Shown here: positions 18,163-27,155 of the stretch, piece by piece
How positions within the stretch are numbered: the first letter of the stretch is position 1
Layout of the letters: every line of letters begins with the position of its first letter
Source of the DNA: Halomonas smyrnensis AAD6
GTDB taxonomy: Bacteria; Pseudomonadota; Gammaproteobacteria; Pseudomonadales; Halomonadaceae
DNA: 64,000 nucleotides
NCBI RefSeq assembly: GCF_000265245.1
Contig: NZ_AJKS02000005.1
Span: 203,361 to 267,360 of the forward strand
Direction: 5' to 3'
The notes under the pieces: generated by a model
What the model saw: only the letters and a program-made list of their open reading frames with translations
What the model was told of the DNA's origin: nothing
Database searches by the model: none
Made by a program: the position numbers and the translations under genes

Positions 18163-19452
18163 TCAGCTCAACTCGAGCAGCATGGTCTCCGGGTCCTCGA
18201 GATACCCCTTCCAGGCGTTGCAGAAACGCGCGATGGTGCCGCCGTCGAGCAGGCGGTGATCGCCGGCCCAGGTCACGGTCATGATCGCCCGGCGGGTCAC
18301 CTCGCCGGCCTCGTCGAAGCGTGGCAGCCACTGGCTCTTGCCGATGGCGACGATCGCCGCCTCGGGGGCGTTGATGATCGGCGCGGCGTAGGTGCCGCCG
18401 AGGGCGCCGATGTTGGAGATGCTGATGGTGCCGCCCTGGAGATCCGCCTGGGCCACGCGCCCTTCCCGCGCCGCGCCGGTCAGCCGCTGGATCTCGCCGG
18501 CCACGTCCAGCAGGCTCAGGCCCTCCACGCCCTTGACGTTGGGCACCATCAGGCCGGCCCGGCCGTCCACCGCCATGCCGATGTTGCACGACGGCAGGTA
18601 GTGGATCTCGTCGCCGGCCTCGTTGAGCCGGCTGTTGAGCAGCGGATAGTCCCGGATCGCCAGCGCCATGGCCTTCATGAAGAACGGCATCAGGGTCAGC
18701 TTGATCTCCCGCGCCTCGGCCCGGGGCTTGAGCCGCTCGCGCAGCGCCAGCAGCGCGGTGACGTCGATCTCCTCGCCGTACTGGAAGTGCGGGATGGTCG
18801 AGGCCGCGGCCACCATCTGCCGGGCCATGGCCGCGCGCACGCCGCGCAGCGGCTCGACGCGAATGTCCTGTTGCCCCTCGTCCCGACGCTCCCCCCGGAT
18901 ATCGCCCGACGCGATCGCGCGTCCGCCCTCGATCAACGCCAGCACGTCCTCCTTGAGCACCCGGCCGTCCTTGCCGGAGCCGGGGACGTCCTCGAGGCGC
19001 AGGTCGTGCTCGCGCACCAGGCGGCGCACCGCGGGGCTGGCCGGAATCCGGCCGTGGGGACCTTGCCCGGCCGCGGCTCGATCGGCATGCCCCGGCTCGG
19101 CCGGGCACACATTACCCGCCCGCGGCGCCGGCGCCTCGACGCCGGACGCTCCGGTGTCGGTATCGGCACCCGCCTGCGGCGACGGCGCCGATGCCTCGGC
19201 GTTTTCCGTCTCGCCGTCCGCGGTCTGGTAGGCGAACAGGGGCGCGTGGACCTTGGCGATCTCACCCTTGGGCACGTGCAGCTTGGTGACGCGCCCGGCC
19301 TCGGGGGCGGTGATCTCGACCAGCGCCTTGTCGGTCATCACCTCGACCACCGGCTGGTCCTCCTCGATGGCGTCGCCCTCGGCGATGCGCCACTCGACGA
19401 CTTCACACTCCACGATACCCTCGCCGATATCGGGCAGCTTGAACTCGGTCAT
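18163..19452 (-). CDS. bkdB: Branched-chain 2-oxoacid dehydrogenase E2 (dihydrolipoyl acyltransferase)
   Basis: A protein of 429 residues. The N-terminal lipoyl domain (1-80) carries the lipoylated lysine in EVMTDKALVEI. A Pro/Ala/Thr/Gly-rich linker follows. The peripheral subunit-binding domain (about 125-165) reads SPAVRRLVREHDLRLEDVPG, with SGKDGRVLKED after it. The catalytic domain (about 200-429) ends with TWAGDHRLLDGGT, the DHRxxDG active site. A single lipoyl domain and the DKA motif favour the branched-chain complex over pyruvate dehydrogenase. It is third in the operon after E1 alpha and E1 beta. No E3 gene is present here, so a shared lipoamide dehydrogenase must serve. Confidence 0.9.
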   Translation of the reverse strand: MTEFKLPDIGEGIVECEVVEWRIAEGDAIEEDQPVVEVMTDKALVEITAPEAGRVTKLHVPKGEIAKVHAPLFAYQTADGETENAEASAPSPQAGADTDTGASGVEAPAPRAGNVCPAEPGHADRAAAGQGPHGRIPASPAVRRLVREHDLRLEDVPGSGKDGRVLKEDVLALIEGGRAIASGDIRGERRDEGQQDIRVEPLRGVRAAMARQMVAAASTIPHFQYGEEIDVTALLALRERLKPRAEAREIKLTLMPFFMKAMALAIRDYPLLNSRLNEAGDEIHYLPSCNIGMAVDGRAGLMVPNVKGVEGLSLLDVAGEIQRLTGAAREGRVAQADLQGGTISISNIGALGGTYAAPIINAPEAAIVAIGKSQWLPRFDEAGEVTRRAIMTVTWAGDHRLLDGGTIARFCNAWKGYLEDPETMLLELS

Positions 19453-19474
19453 CGTGCTTGCTCCTGTCCTGGAC

Positions 19475-20452
19475 TCAGTAGTGGACGCTCTCGCGGATGG
19501 CCTCGAAGACCTTGAGGTGATCCGGCAGATACTCCTTCTCCAGCGTCAGCGGGAAGGGCGTGTCCAGGCCGGTCACGCGCAGGATCGGCGACTCCAGGTA
19601 CAGGAAGCAGCGCTCCTGCAGGGTGGCGGCGATCTCGCCGGCGAAGCCGCCGGTCTGCGGTGCCTCGTGGGTCACCACCAGCCGGCCGGTCTTGAGCAGC
19701 GACTCCGCCACGGTGTCGGCGTCCCAGGGCAACAGCGTGCGCAGGTCGATCACCTCGCAGGAGATACCCTCCTTCTCGGCCAGCTCCACCGCCTGGTCGA
19801 TGACCTCCATCTGGGCGCCCCAGCCCACTAGGGTGACGTCGCTGCCCTCCTTGGTGACCTCGGCCTCGCCCAGCGGCAGCTGATAGTCCTCCTCCGGCAC
19901 CTCGCCGGTGGAGGCGCGATAGAGCCGCTTGGGCTCGAAGAAGATCACCGGGTCCGGGTCACGAATGGCCGCCAGCAGCAGTCCCTTGGCCTCGTAGGGA
20001 TTGCGCGGCACCACGATCTTGAGCCCCGGCGTATGGGTGAAGTAGGCCTCCGGCGATTGGGAGTGATAGTGGCCGCCGGAGATGCCGCCGCCGTAGGGCG
20101 CGCGGATGGTCAGCCCGCCGACGTTGAACAAATCGCCGGAGCGGTAGCGGAACTTGGCGGTCTCGTTGACGATCTGGTCGAAGGCCGGAAAGATGTAGTC
20201 GGCGAACTGGATCTCGGCCACCGGCACCGAGCCCTGGGCGGCCAGGCCGTTGGCGAAGCCGATGATGCCCTGTTCCACCAGCGGCGTGTTGAAGCAGCGC
20301 GCCCGGCCGTAGCGTTCCTGCAGATGGCTGGTGGCGCGGAAGACCCCGCCGAAGCCGCCCACGTCCTCGCCGAAACACAGCACCTTCTCGTCCTCGGCCA
20401 TGGCGATGTCCAGGGCGTGGTTGATCGCCTGCAGCAGATTCATGGTCGGCAT
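19475..20452 (-). CDS. bkdAB: Branched-chain 2-oxoacid dehydrogenase E1 beta subunit
   Basis: A 325-residue transketolase-like protein. [15 protein letters not shown] near residue 27 and [16 protein letters not shown] near 60 are the E1 beta signatures, [18 protein letters not shown] follows at about 85, and [11 protein letters not shown] marks the C-terminal domain. It pairs with E1 alpha to form the thiamine diphosphate decarboxylase of the complex. Only one base separates its ATG from the E1 alpha stop. Confidence 0.92.
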   Translation of the reverse strand: MPTMNLLQAINHALDIAMAEDEKVLCFGEDVGGFGGVFRATSHLQERYGRARCFNTPLVEQGIIGFANGLAAQGSVPVAEIQFADYIFPAFDQIVNETAKFRYRSGDLFNVGGLTIRAPYGGGISGGHYHSQSPEAYFTHTPGLKIVVPRNPYEAKGLLLAAIRDPDPVIFFEPKRLYRASTGEVPEEDYQLPLGEAEVTKEGSDVTLVGWGAQMEVIDQAVELAEKEGISCEVIDLRTLLPWDADTVAESLLKTGRLVVTHEAPQTGGFAGEIAATLQERCFLYLESPILRVTGLDTPFPLTLEKEYLPDHLKVFEAIRESVHY

Positions 20453-20453
20453 G

Positions 20454-21659
20454 TCAGGACTCTCCCTCGTCGTCGGTGCGGCTCAGCTCGGGGTCGAGGA
20501 AGCGCGCGCCCTTCGGATAGGCCTCCGGATGGCGGCGGATATGCGCCTTGAGCGCGTCGAGCTGATGCTGCAGGTCCGGCGTGACCTCGGCATAGACGTC
20601 GGTGACCAGCGTCTCCAGGGGCGGCGGCGGGCGCTTCTCGGCGCGCTTCATGGCCTCCAGCACCTCGCGGCGCAGCCGCTCCTGCAGCTCCTTCTCCTCG
20701 TCGTCGCTCCACCAGCCCTGGTCGCTCATCCAACGCTGCATGCGCAGGATCGGGTCCTTCTCGCGCCAGGCTTCCTCCTCCTTGCGCGAGCGATAGCCGG
20801 ACGGGTCGTCCGAGGACGAGTGCGCCGCCAGGCGATAGGTCATGGCCTCGATCAGCACCGGCTTGTTGTGCTCGACGGCGATGCGCCGGGCCTCCTGGGT
20901 CGCGCGATGGACCGCCAGGATGTCGTTGCCGTCGACGCGGATCACGTGCATGCGATAGCCGAAGGCCCGCGGCGCCACGCCGTCGGCGGCGAACTGCTCA
21001 ATGGCCGGCGTGGAGATGGCGTAGCCGTTGTTGCGGCAGAAGAAGATCACCGGCACCTCGTGCACCGCCGCCATGTTCAGGGCGGCGTGGAAGTCGCCCT
21101 CGGAGGCGGCGCCCTCGCCGAAGAAGGTGATGGTGCACTTGCCCTCACCGGTCAGCTTCTGGCCGTAGGCATAGCCGGTGGCCTGGGGAATCTGGGTGGC
21201 CAGCGGCGAGGAGATGGTCATGTAGTGGAGCTTGCGCGACCCGTAGTGGATCGGCATCTGGCGCCCCTTGCCGTAGTCGAGCTCGTTGCCGAACAGCTGG
21301 TTCATGAACTCGTCGAAGGTGAAGCCGCGATAGACCAGCGCGCCCTGCTCTCGGTACTGGGCCATGATCATGTCGGCCTCGTCGAGAGCCGCGGTGGCGC
21401 CGATCACCGCGGCCTCCTCGCCGGTGCACTGCATGTAGAAGCTGAGCCGGCCCTGGCGCTGGGCGGCCATCATGCGCTCGTCGAGCACCCGGGTGGCGAT
21501 CATCGCCCGGTAGATGGCCCGGGCCTCGTCGCGCTGGAGGGTCGGAGCCTCGGCGCCATCGCAGAGGGTGCCGTCCTGGGTCAGCACCCGATAGGTGGGA
21601 ATGCTGAACTCGTCACCGGCCAGGAACTCCGGCACGTGGATATCTCGCGTCGTGGTCAT
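20454..21659 (-). CDS. bkdAA: Branched-chain 2-oxoacid dehydrogenase E1 alpha subunit
   Basis: A protein of 401 residues. [19 protein letters not shown] and [12 protein letters not shown] lie in the N-terminal half. The thiamine diphosphate motif follows as [20 protein letters not shown] and then [24 protein letters not shown] corresponds to the loop that is phosphorylated by BCKDH kinase in mammals and contains serines here too. The start at 21659 has AAGGA eight bases upstream. It is the first gene of the operon, behind a LiuR-like palindrome at 21749-21766. It takes part in leucine, isoleucine and valine breakdown. Confidence 0.92.
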   Translation of the reverse strand: MTTTRDIHVPEFLAGDEFSIPTYRVLTQDGTLCDGAEAPTLQRDEARAIYRAMIATRVLDERMMAAQRQGRLSFYMQCTGEEAAVIGATAALDEADMIMAQYREQGALVYRGFTFDEFMNQLFGNELDYGKGRQMPIHYGSRKLHYMTISSPLATQIPQATGYAYGQKLTGEGKCTITFFGEGAASEGDFHAALNMAAVHEVPVIFFCRNNGYAISTPAIEQFAADGVAPRAFGYRMHVIRVDGNDILAVHRATQEARRIAVEHNKPVLIEAMTYRLAAHSSSDDPSGYRSRKEEEAWREKDPILRMQRWMSDQGWWSDDEEKELQERLRREVLEAMKRAEKRPPPPLETLVTDVYAEVTPDLQHQLDALKAHIRRHPEAYPKGARFLDPELSRTDDEGES

Positions 21660-21748
21660 CGTCGTGATCCTTACCCCTTTTGGGGGCAGTGTTGTCGCTC
21701 TTGTGTCGGACCGCCAGGGGATCGCCCGGGCGTCGATCAACGCACGAC

Positions 21749-21766
21749 AATGACGTTAACGTAAAC
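21749..21766. promoter_or_regulatory. LiuR-like palindromic operator ahead of the bkd operon
   Basis: Contains the perfect 10-base palindrome ACGTTAACGT (21753-21762) in the context TGACGTTAACGTAAA. This resembles the operator described for the MerR-family regulator LiuR, which controls branched-chain amino acid breakdown in many proteobacteria. It lies about 90 bases upstream of the E1 alpha start. No merR-type gene is in this window. The match is from memory of the consensus. Confidence 0.55.
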
Positions 21767-21824
21767 TGAAAACGCTCGATAGCACGACGAAAGTCACACG
21801 CCGGCGAGGCCGCGTTCAAGCTGG

Positions 21825-21969
21825 GCCCAGTGCAAGCCTGCGCGGAGACGCGATAAATACATCCCTGTAGCTCCCGACGCCCTGCGGCGCTCCCGCGTCC
21901 CGCACCGCTTGCAGGTCCGGGCCTGTCCATCCCTGGCCAGCCCGTTCGGAGCATTGCTCCTCACCCATG
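21825..21969 (-). repeat. Dispersed intergenic repeat, copy B
   Basis: Read on the minus strand it starts CATGGGTGAGG, keeps CCGAACGGG, CCTGCAAGCGG and AGCGCCGCAGGG, and ends CGCGCAGGCTTGC, in the same order and at the same spacing as copy A (15905-16052). It lies between yehW and the bkd operon. Conservation may extend to GAACGCGGCCTCGCC around 21804-21818. Confidence 0.65.
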
Positions 21970-22032
21970 GCGTAGGAGCTCCGCTTAGACTTGCCCTCGG
22001 CGCTGACTCCCAATGCCGGCACGTCAGCGCTC

Positions 22033-22785
22033 TCAGGCGGCAGCCGGCTGCAGCCGGGCGAAGACGCTGTCCACGGTCAGCGCCAGCAGCCCGATCAGCA
22101 GCGCGCCCTGCAGCACGTAGGCGGTGTTGCCGTTGACGATGCCGGAGATGATCGGGTCGCCCAGGTTGCTCGCCCCCACGGTGGCGCCGATCGCCGCGGT
22201 GGCGATATTGATGGTCACCGAGGTGCGTATGCCGGCCAGGATCACCGGCGCGGCCAGGGGCAGTTCCACCTGGCGCAGCAGCTGGCCGCCGGTCATGCCC
22301 ATGCCGCGGGCCGCCTCCCGCACGCCGGGATCGACGCCCTCCAGCCCGGTCAGGGTGTTGCGCACGATCGGCAGCAGGCCGTAGAGCAGCAGCGCGACGA
22401 TGATCGGCAGGGTACCGAAGCCCAGTACCGGCACCGCCAGTGCCAGCACCGCCACCGGTGGGAAGGTCTGCCCGATCGAGGCCAGCTGGGCGACCAGCGG
22501 CAGGAAGTCGCGGCCGGCGCGGCGCGTGACCGCCACCGCGGCCCCGACGCCGATGGCTACCGCGGCCAGCGCCGCGACGGCCACCACCAGCAGGTGACGC
22601 CCCAGCAGGGTCAGGAAATCGGCCCGGGCATAGACGACGCTGCGGCTGTCCGGCTCGACCAGCCGGAAAAGGCCCTCGAGCCACGGCATGCCCACGCAGG
22701 CGGCGAGCAGCAGCGAACTCCAGGCCAGCGGCACCAGCCAGCGCCGCCCTCCCCCCGTCACCAGGCGACTCACGGCCTCACTCAT
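22033..22785 (-). CDS. yehW: Osmoprotectant ABC transporter permease, YehW-like
   Basis: A protein of 250 residues with about six membrane helices. The binding-protein-dependent transport signature is EAARGMGMTGGQLLRQVELP, followed by LAAPVILAGIRTS, the EAA loop that contacts the ATPase. The order substrate-binding protein, permease, ATPase, permease is the same as in osmF(yehZ)-yehY-yehX-yehW of Escherichia coli. It is the last gene of the operon, and its start overlaps the ATPase gene by eight bases. The substrate is probably glycine betaine or a related compatible solute. Confidence 0.85.
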   Translation of the reverse strand: MSEAVSRLVTGGGRRWLVPLAWSSLLLAACVGMPWLEGLFRLVEPDSRSVVYARADFLTLLGRHLLVVAVAALAAVAIGVGAAVAVTRRAGRDFLPLVAQLASIGQTFPPVAVLALAVPVLGFGTLPIIVALLLYGLLPIVRNTLTGLEGVDPGVREAARGMGMTGGQLLRQVELPLAAPVILAGIRTSVTINIATAAIGATVGASNLGDPIISGIVNGNTAYVLQGALLIGLLALTVDSVFARLQPAAA

Positions 22786-23722
22786 GATGCTTCGCCCCCA
22801 CCAGCTGGCGCAGCGACAGCTCGCCGACCGGCATGTCCTCGTCGTCGACCACCGCCAGGCGCTCGGCGTGGCGCCACAGCATCATCGACAGCGCCTCGCG
22901 CAGGGTGGCATGGCGGGAGATGCGCTCCCGCGGCAGCAGCCGCGGGCTCAGCGGCATCATCCGCTCGCCGACGGTCAGCAGCGCCGCCTCCTTGAGGCCA
23001 CGGTCCTCGCCGCCGAGCAGCGATTCGACGAAGGCGTCGGCGGGCTCGCGCAGCAGCTCGAGCGGATGGCCCTGCTGGCGGATGCGGCCGCCGTCCATGA
23101 CCACCAGCCGGTCGGCCAGCCGCAGCGCCTCGTCCATGTCGTGGGTGACGAAGACGATGGTCTTCTGCAGCCGCGACTGCAACTCGCGCAGTTCGTGCTG
23201 GAGCGTCTCGCGGGTGATCGGGTCCAGCGCCCCGAAGGGCTCGTCCATCAGCAGGATGTCGGGGTCGGCGGCCAGCGCCCGGGCCACGCCGACCCGCTGG
23301 GCCTGGCCGCCGGAGAGCTGACGCGGATACTTGCCGGCGAACTCCTCCATCGACAGGCCGAGCATCGCCATCAGTTCCTCGACCCGCTTGCGGATCCGCG
23401 CCGGGGGCCATTTCAGCAGCCGCGGCACCAGGCCGATGTTGCGCGCCACCGTCCAGTGCGGAAACAGCCCGGTGCTCTGAATCGCATAGCCCATGCGCCG
23501 ACGCAGGGTCTCCTCGCGGAAGTCGCGGATCTGCTGGCCGTCGATGTGGATCTCGCCGTCGCTGTGCTCGATCAAACGGTTGATCATGCGCAGCGTCGTC
23601 GACTTGCCGCAGCCGGAGGTGCCCACCAGCACGCACAGCTCGCCGCGTTCGACGCGCAGCGAGATGTCGTCCACCGCGGTGGTGTCGCCGAAGCGCTTGG
23701 ACACGCCGATGAGTTCGATCAT
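22778..23722 (-). CDS. yehX: Osmoprotectant ABC transporter ATP-binding protein, YehX-like
   Basis: A protein of 314 residues with Walker A (VGTSGCGKSTTLRMINRL, about 32), signature LSGGQAQRVGVARALAADP (about 133), Walker B (ILLMDEPFGALDP) and the switch histidine in IVFVTHDMDEAL. The C-terminal 60 residues form a CBS-like regulatory segment, as in the OpuA/ProV group. Its ATG overlaps the yehY stop by four bases. It energises solute uptake. Confidence 0.92.
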   Translation of the reverse strand: MIELIGVSKRFGDTTAVDDISLRVERGELCVLVGTSGCGKSTTLRMINRLIEHSDGEIHIDGQQIRDFREETLRRRMGYAIQSTGLFPHWTVARNIGLVPRLLKWPPARIRKRVEELMAMLGLSMEEFAGKYPRQLSGGQAQRVGVARALAADPDILLMDEPFGALDPITRETLQHELRELQSRLQKTIVFVTHDMDEALRLADRLVVMDGGRIRQQGHPLELLREPADAFVESLLGGEDRGLKEAALLTVGERMMPLSPRLLPRERISRHATLREALSMMLWRHAERLAVVDDEDMPVGELSLRQLVGAKHHE

Positions 23723-24993
23723 GTGGCCTCTCCCTGGCGTGTGAGGTCGGTCAGGGCGCCCAGCAGGGCATCGGCGATCAGCGCCATGACCAGGATCGGC
23801 AGGGCGCCGAGCAGCACCATGTCCATGGCCGCCTGCCCCAGCCCCTGAAAGATGAAGGTGCCGAGGCCGCCGGCGCCGATCAGCGCGGCCACGGCGGTCA
23901 GGCCGATGGCCTGCACGGTGGTGATGCGAATGCCCTCGAGGATCACCGGCGCCGCCAGCGGCAGACGCACCTGGCGGAACACCTGGCCGCGGCTCATGCC
24001 CATGCCGCGAGCGGCATCGATCACGCCGGGGTCGACCTCATCGAGGGCCACGAAGGTGTTGCGCACCATCGGCAGCAGGCTGTAGCCGACCAGCGCCAGC
24101 AGCGCCGGCGCGGCGCCGATACCGCTCACGCCCAGCGCCGCCAGCCACTCGACGTGGGCACCCAGCCAGGCCAGCGGCGCCAGCAGCAGGCCGAACAGCG
24201 CCAGGCTGGGGATGGTCTGCAGGAAGTTGAGCACCGCGAAGCCGAGCGTTCGGCAGCGCGCCCAGCGGCGCATGGCCAGCGCCAGAAGCACGCCCAGCAC
24301 CAGGCTGACGCCGACGGCGGCGCCGACCAGCAGCAGATGCTCGACGATGGCGGCGATGAAGCCGTCGCGGCGGGTCAGGAACTCCTGGCGCAGCGCCAGC
24401 GGTGCGAGACCGAACGTCAGCCAGGCGGCGAGGCTCGCCAGCGGCACCAGCAGCAGCGACCAGCCCAGGGTCCGCGGCAGCGCCAGCCGTGTGCGCAGCT
24501 CGATCAGCGCCAGCAGCAGCAGGAACAGCGCCACCCAGACCCCGGCGCCGACGCCCATGCGCGCCTGGGGCAGATCGGCATCGACCAGCCGCGCCGACGC
24601 CAGCGCCAGCCAGGCCGGCAGTGCGGCGAGCATCGCCACCGCCAGCCCCAGGGCCCAGCGCAGTCGACGCCGGTCCGGGCGCCAGGCCAGCGCCAGTACG
24701 GCCAGCATCGGCACCAGGCTGAGCAGGAATCCCGGCCAGCCGGCCACGTCCCAGGCGGCGTGGCCCTGGCCGGGCACGATGCGATTGGGCGCGACGCTGA
24801 CGGCATCGAGCCCGCTCCAGGCGACCAGGGTCGCCAGCAGCAGGCTCACGAGCACGACGTTGGGGCGAGGCGAGTCCCTGTTCACCGCTTCCTTGTTGAT
24901 CACTTCCTTGTTCACCACTTCGGCGTTCACCCCGCCCTTGCTGCGCTCTTCGGTGTCTGACGATCCCGACTCGCTCTCACGACTCGCTCTCAC
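23719..24993 (-). CDS. yehY: Osmoprotectant ABC transporter permease, YehY-like
   Basis: A protein of up to 424 residues with a long multi-helix N-terminal region (about six helices up to residue 190) and a C-terminal transport domain containing DAARGMGMSRGQVFRQVRLP. Length and build agree with YehY (about 385). The first 45 residues are soluble and contain a threefold VVNKE/VINKE/AVNRD repeat, encoded by a 15-base tandem repeat that itself holds AAGGA plus GTG. The start is therefore uncertain: GTG 24993 or one of several GTG codons down to about 24885. It is second in the operon after osmF. Confidence 0.82.
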   Translation of the reverse strand: MRASRESESGSSDTEERSKGGVNAEVVNKEVINKEAVNRDSPRPNVVLVSLLLATLVAWSGLDAVSVAPNRIVPGQGHAAWDVAGWPGFLLSLVPMLAVLALAWRPDRRRLRWALGLAVAMLAALPAWLALASARLVDADLPQARMGVGAGVWVALFLLLLALIELRTRLALPRTLGWSLLLVPLASLAAWLTFGLAPLALRQEFLTRRDGFIAAIVEHLLLVGAAVGVSLVLGVLLALAMRRWARCRTLGFAVLNFLQTIPSLALFGLLLAPLAWLGAHVEWLAALGVSGIGAAPALLALVGYSLLPMVRNTFVALDEVDPGVIDAARGMGMSRGQVFRQVRLPLAAPVILEGIRITTVQAIGLTAVAALIGAGGLGTFIFQGLGQAAMDMVLLGALPILVMALIADALLGALTDLTRQGEAT

Positions 24994-25011
24994 GGCTCAT
25001 TCCGGAGCGGC

Positions 25012-25938
25012 TTATTCGTCGAGCGTGTCGAGGAAGTCGCCGGCCACCTTGGCCGGGTCCAGGCCGTTGACGGCCACGTCGCCGTTGAGGCGCTGCAGGG
25101 TGTCACGGTCCAGCGCCTGGAACACCGGCGCCAGCAGGGTTTCGATCTCGGGATGCGCCTCGAGCACCTCGGCGCGCACCACCGGCGCCGGCTGATAGAC
25201 CGGCTGCACCCCGAGGGTGTCATCCAGCACATGCAGATCGAGGGCCTTGAGGCCGCCGTCGGTGCCATAGGTCATGGCGGCGTTGACGCCGCTGGTCTGC
25301 TGGGCGGCGGCGCGCATGGTAGCGGCGGTGTTGCCGCCGGAGAGCACCAGCAGTTCGTCCTCGGAAAGCTCGAAACCGTATGCCTGCTGGAAGGCCGGCA
25401 GCGCCTGGGGCGATTCGACGAACTCGGCGCTCGCCGCCAGCTTGAAGTCCCCGCCGTCGTCGAGATAGGCGGCCAGATCCTCGAGGCTCTCCAGCTCTTG
25501 CTCGCGGGCTAGGTCGCCGCGCACGCTGATCGCCCAGGTGTTGTTGGCCTCGGCGGGCGTCAGCCACACCAGATCGTTGGCCTCGCGATCCTTCTGGCTG
25601 ACGGTGTCGAAGGCCTGCTCGGCGTCCTTCCATACCGGGCTGTCGGCCATGTCGAAGAAGAAGGCGCCGTTGCCGGTGTATTCTGGGTAGAGATCGATCT
25701 CCCCGGCGACCAGGGCGGAACGCACGATGCTGGTGGCGCCCAGCTGCAGGCGATCCTCCACCGCGATGCCACCGTCCTCGAGGCGCTGCAGGATAAGCTG
25801 CCCGAGCACCGAGCCCTCGGTGTCGATCTTGGAGGCGATCACCACCGGCTCTCCGGCGTTGTCCTGGGCCTGCGCCGCGCCCACGGTCATCAGGGTGCCG
25901 GCCGCGATGGCGACGAGACGTGTCAGTACTGGCTGCAT
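25012..25938 (-). CDS. osmF: Osmoprotectant ABC transporter substrate-binding protein, OsmF-like
   Basis: A protein of 308 residues. A signal peptide (about 1-24, cleavage after AAQA) is followed by an OpuAC-type domain. VVIASKIDTEGSVLGQLIL and EIDLYPEYTGNGAFFF are typical of the OsmF/OpuCC group. It acts in the periplasm. It is the first gene of the operon, downstream of a clear sigma-70-type promoter at 25974-26003. In Escherichia coli, OsmF is induced by stress and has low affinity for glycine betaine, so the exact ligand is open. Confidence 0.9.
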   Translation of the reverse strand: MQPVLTRLVAIAAGTLMTVGAAQAQDNAGEPVVIASKIDTEGSVLGQLILQRLEDGGIAVEDRLQLGATSIVRSALVAGEIDLYPEYTGNGAFFFDMADSPVWKDAEQAFDTVSQKDREANDLVWLTPAEANNTWAISVRGDLAREQELESLEDLAAYLDDGGDFKLAASAEFVESPQALPAFQQAYGFELSEDELLVLSGGNTAATMRAAAQQTSGVNAAMTYGTDGGLKALDLHVLDDTLGVQPVYQPAPVVRAEVLEAHPEIETLLAPVFQALDRDTLQRLNGDVAVNGLDPAKVAGDFLDTLDE

Positions 25939-25973
25939 GGATACCACCCGCTTCCCGAATGAATGTATGCTGG

Positions 25974-26003
25974 AGTATAAGGCCTGTATAGCTTCTCTGT
26001 CAG
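25974..26003 (-). promoter_or_regulatory. Promoter of the osmF-yehYXW operon
   Basis: On the minus strand CTGACA is followed after 18 bases by TATACT, 36 bases before the osmF start. The -35 box differs from consensus at one base and the -10 box at one base. It lies in the short divergent gap with the DUF1853 gene. Confidence 0.6.
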
Positions 26004-26034
26004 AGCGCCATCTCAACGCCCGGAGCGAGACCGC

Positions 26035-26991
26035 ATGCCGCCATTCCGCGATGACATCCGCCCCTGGCGCCACGCGCTGGTACGTGACCTGGCCTGGCTG
26101 GTTCAGGCGCCGGACCTGATTGCCCTCCCCTCGTCCGGCCGCCCCGATCGCCACTGCCTAGGTCTCGAGAGCGACGACGCCCTGACCGACTATCTGAGCC
26201 ACCTGGACGATGCTCCCGAGGACCTGGAGCGCTACGTCGGTGCGGCCCTAGAGGGCCGCATGGGCCACTATCACGAACGCCTGTGGCAATTCCTGCTCGA
26301 TACCGCCCCCCATACCCGACTGCTCGCTCACAACCTACCGGTGCTGCAGGAGCGTCGCACGCTGGGCGAGCTCGACCTGATCTATGCCGAATCGCCGGAT
26401 CCCGTGCCGGTACATCTCGAGGTGGCGATCAAGTACTACCTGGGTCTCACCGAGGGCCCCGGCGACGACGACGATCAGGCCCGTTGGGTCGGCCCCGGCG
26501 GCCTGGACAGCCTGGCGCTCAAGCGCCACCACCTGGAGCATCACCAGCTGCCGCTGGCCCAGCGCCCGGTGGCGCAGCAGGCGCTGGCCGAGCGGCTGGG
26601 AGCCCCGGTGACGAGGCTGCGGCAGTGCCTGGCGATGCCCGGCGTGCTGTTCTATCCCTGGCGGGCCGAGCTACCCGCCCCGCGCGATGCCACACCCGAT
26701 CACCTGCGCGGCCACTGGCTGCCCTGGCGCGACTGGTCACGCTGGCGCGCCAGACTCCCGGGACAGGCGCTCGGCGCCTGGCTGTGCAAGCCCCACTGGC
26801 TCGCGCTGCCGCCCCGTTCACAGCTGAGCACGCTGCCGACCCTCGAACACCGCCTGCGGCTGCATTTCGCCCGTGGCGGCGCACCGGTGCAGCTCGGCCT
26901 GCATCTGGAGCACGCCTCCGGTGCCGCCTGGCAGCGCGTGTTCATCGTCGACGATGCCTGGCCGCATCGACTGCCCCTGCCACCGTCATGA
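26035..26991 (+). CDS. DUF1853 family protein
   Basis: A protein of 318 residues, the usual length for DUF1853 (COG3782). The family-typical parts are the N-terminal VRDLAWLVQAPDL, ELDLIYAE near residue 120 and VPVHLEVAIKYYLGL near 135. The conserved ELDL...HLEVAIKY residues recall PD-(D/E)XK-type cores, but that is speculation. It is divergent from osmF with 96 bases between. No function is known. The family assignment is fairly sure. Confidence 0.78.
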   Translation: MPPFRDDIRPWRHALVRDLAWLVQAPDLIALPSSGRPDRHCLGLESDDALTDYLSHLDDAPEDLERYVGAALEGRMGHYHERLWQFLLDTAPHTRLLAHNLPVLQERRTLGELDLIYAESPDPVPVHLEVAIKYYLGLTEGPGDDDDQARWVGPGGLDSLALKRHHLEHHQLPLAQRPVAQQALAERLGAPVTRLRQCLAMPGVLFYPWRAELPAPRDATPDHLRGHWLPWRDWSRWRARLPGQALGAWLCKPHWLALPPRSQLSTLPTLEHRLRLHFARGGAPVQLGLHLEHASGAAWQRVFIVDDAWPHRLPLPPS

Positions 26992-27044
26992 TGGGCTAAC
27001 AGCCTCTCCACGACCGACTTGAGCCACCCGTCTGTAACTTTAAT

Positions 27045-27072
27045 TTACAAACAGCGTTTCTGAACTATGCTG
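27045..27072 (+). promoter_or_regulatory. Promoter with overlapping inverted repeat, ahead of two small genes
   Basis: TTTACA, a 16-base spacer and TATGCT form a good sigma-70-type promoter 84 bases before the ATG at 27156. The -35 box is also the right half of the inverted repeat TGTAA-N7-TTACA (27034-27050), which could be an operator for a repressor or activator. Confidence 0.55.
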
Positions 27073-27155
27073 TCGGTAACGGCCCGCCTGACGCTCCCAC
27101 GACCGGCGACGGCGAGTCGCTTCCCTTGGTTCCATGCCGTTCGGAGGGATGCCTC

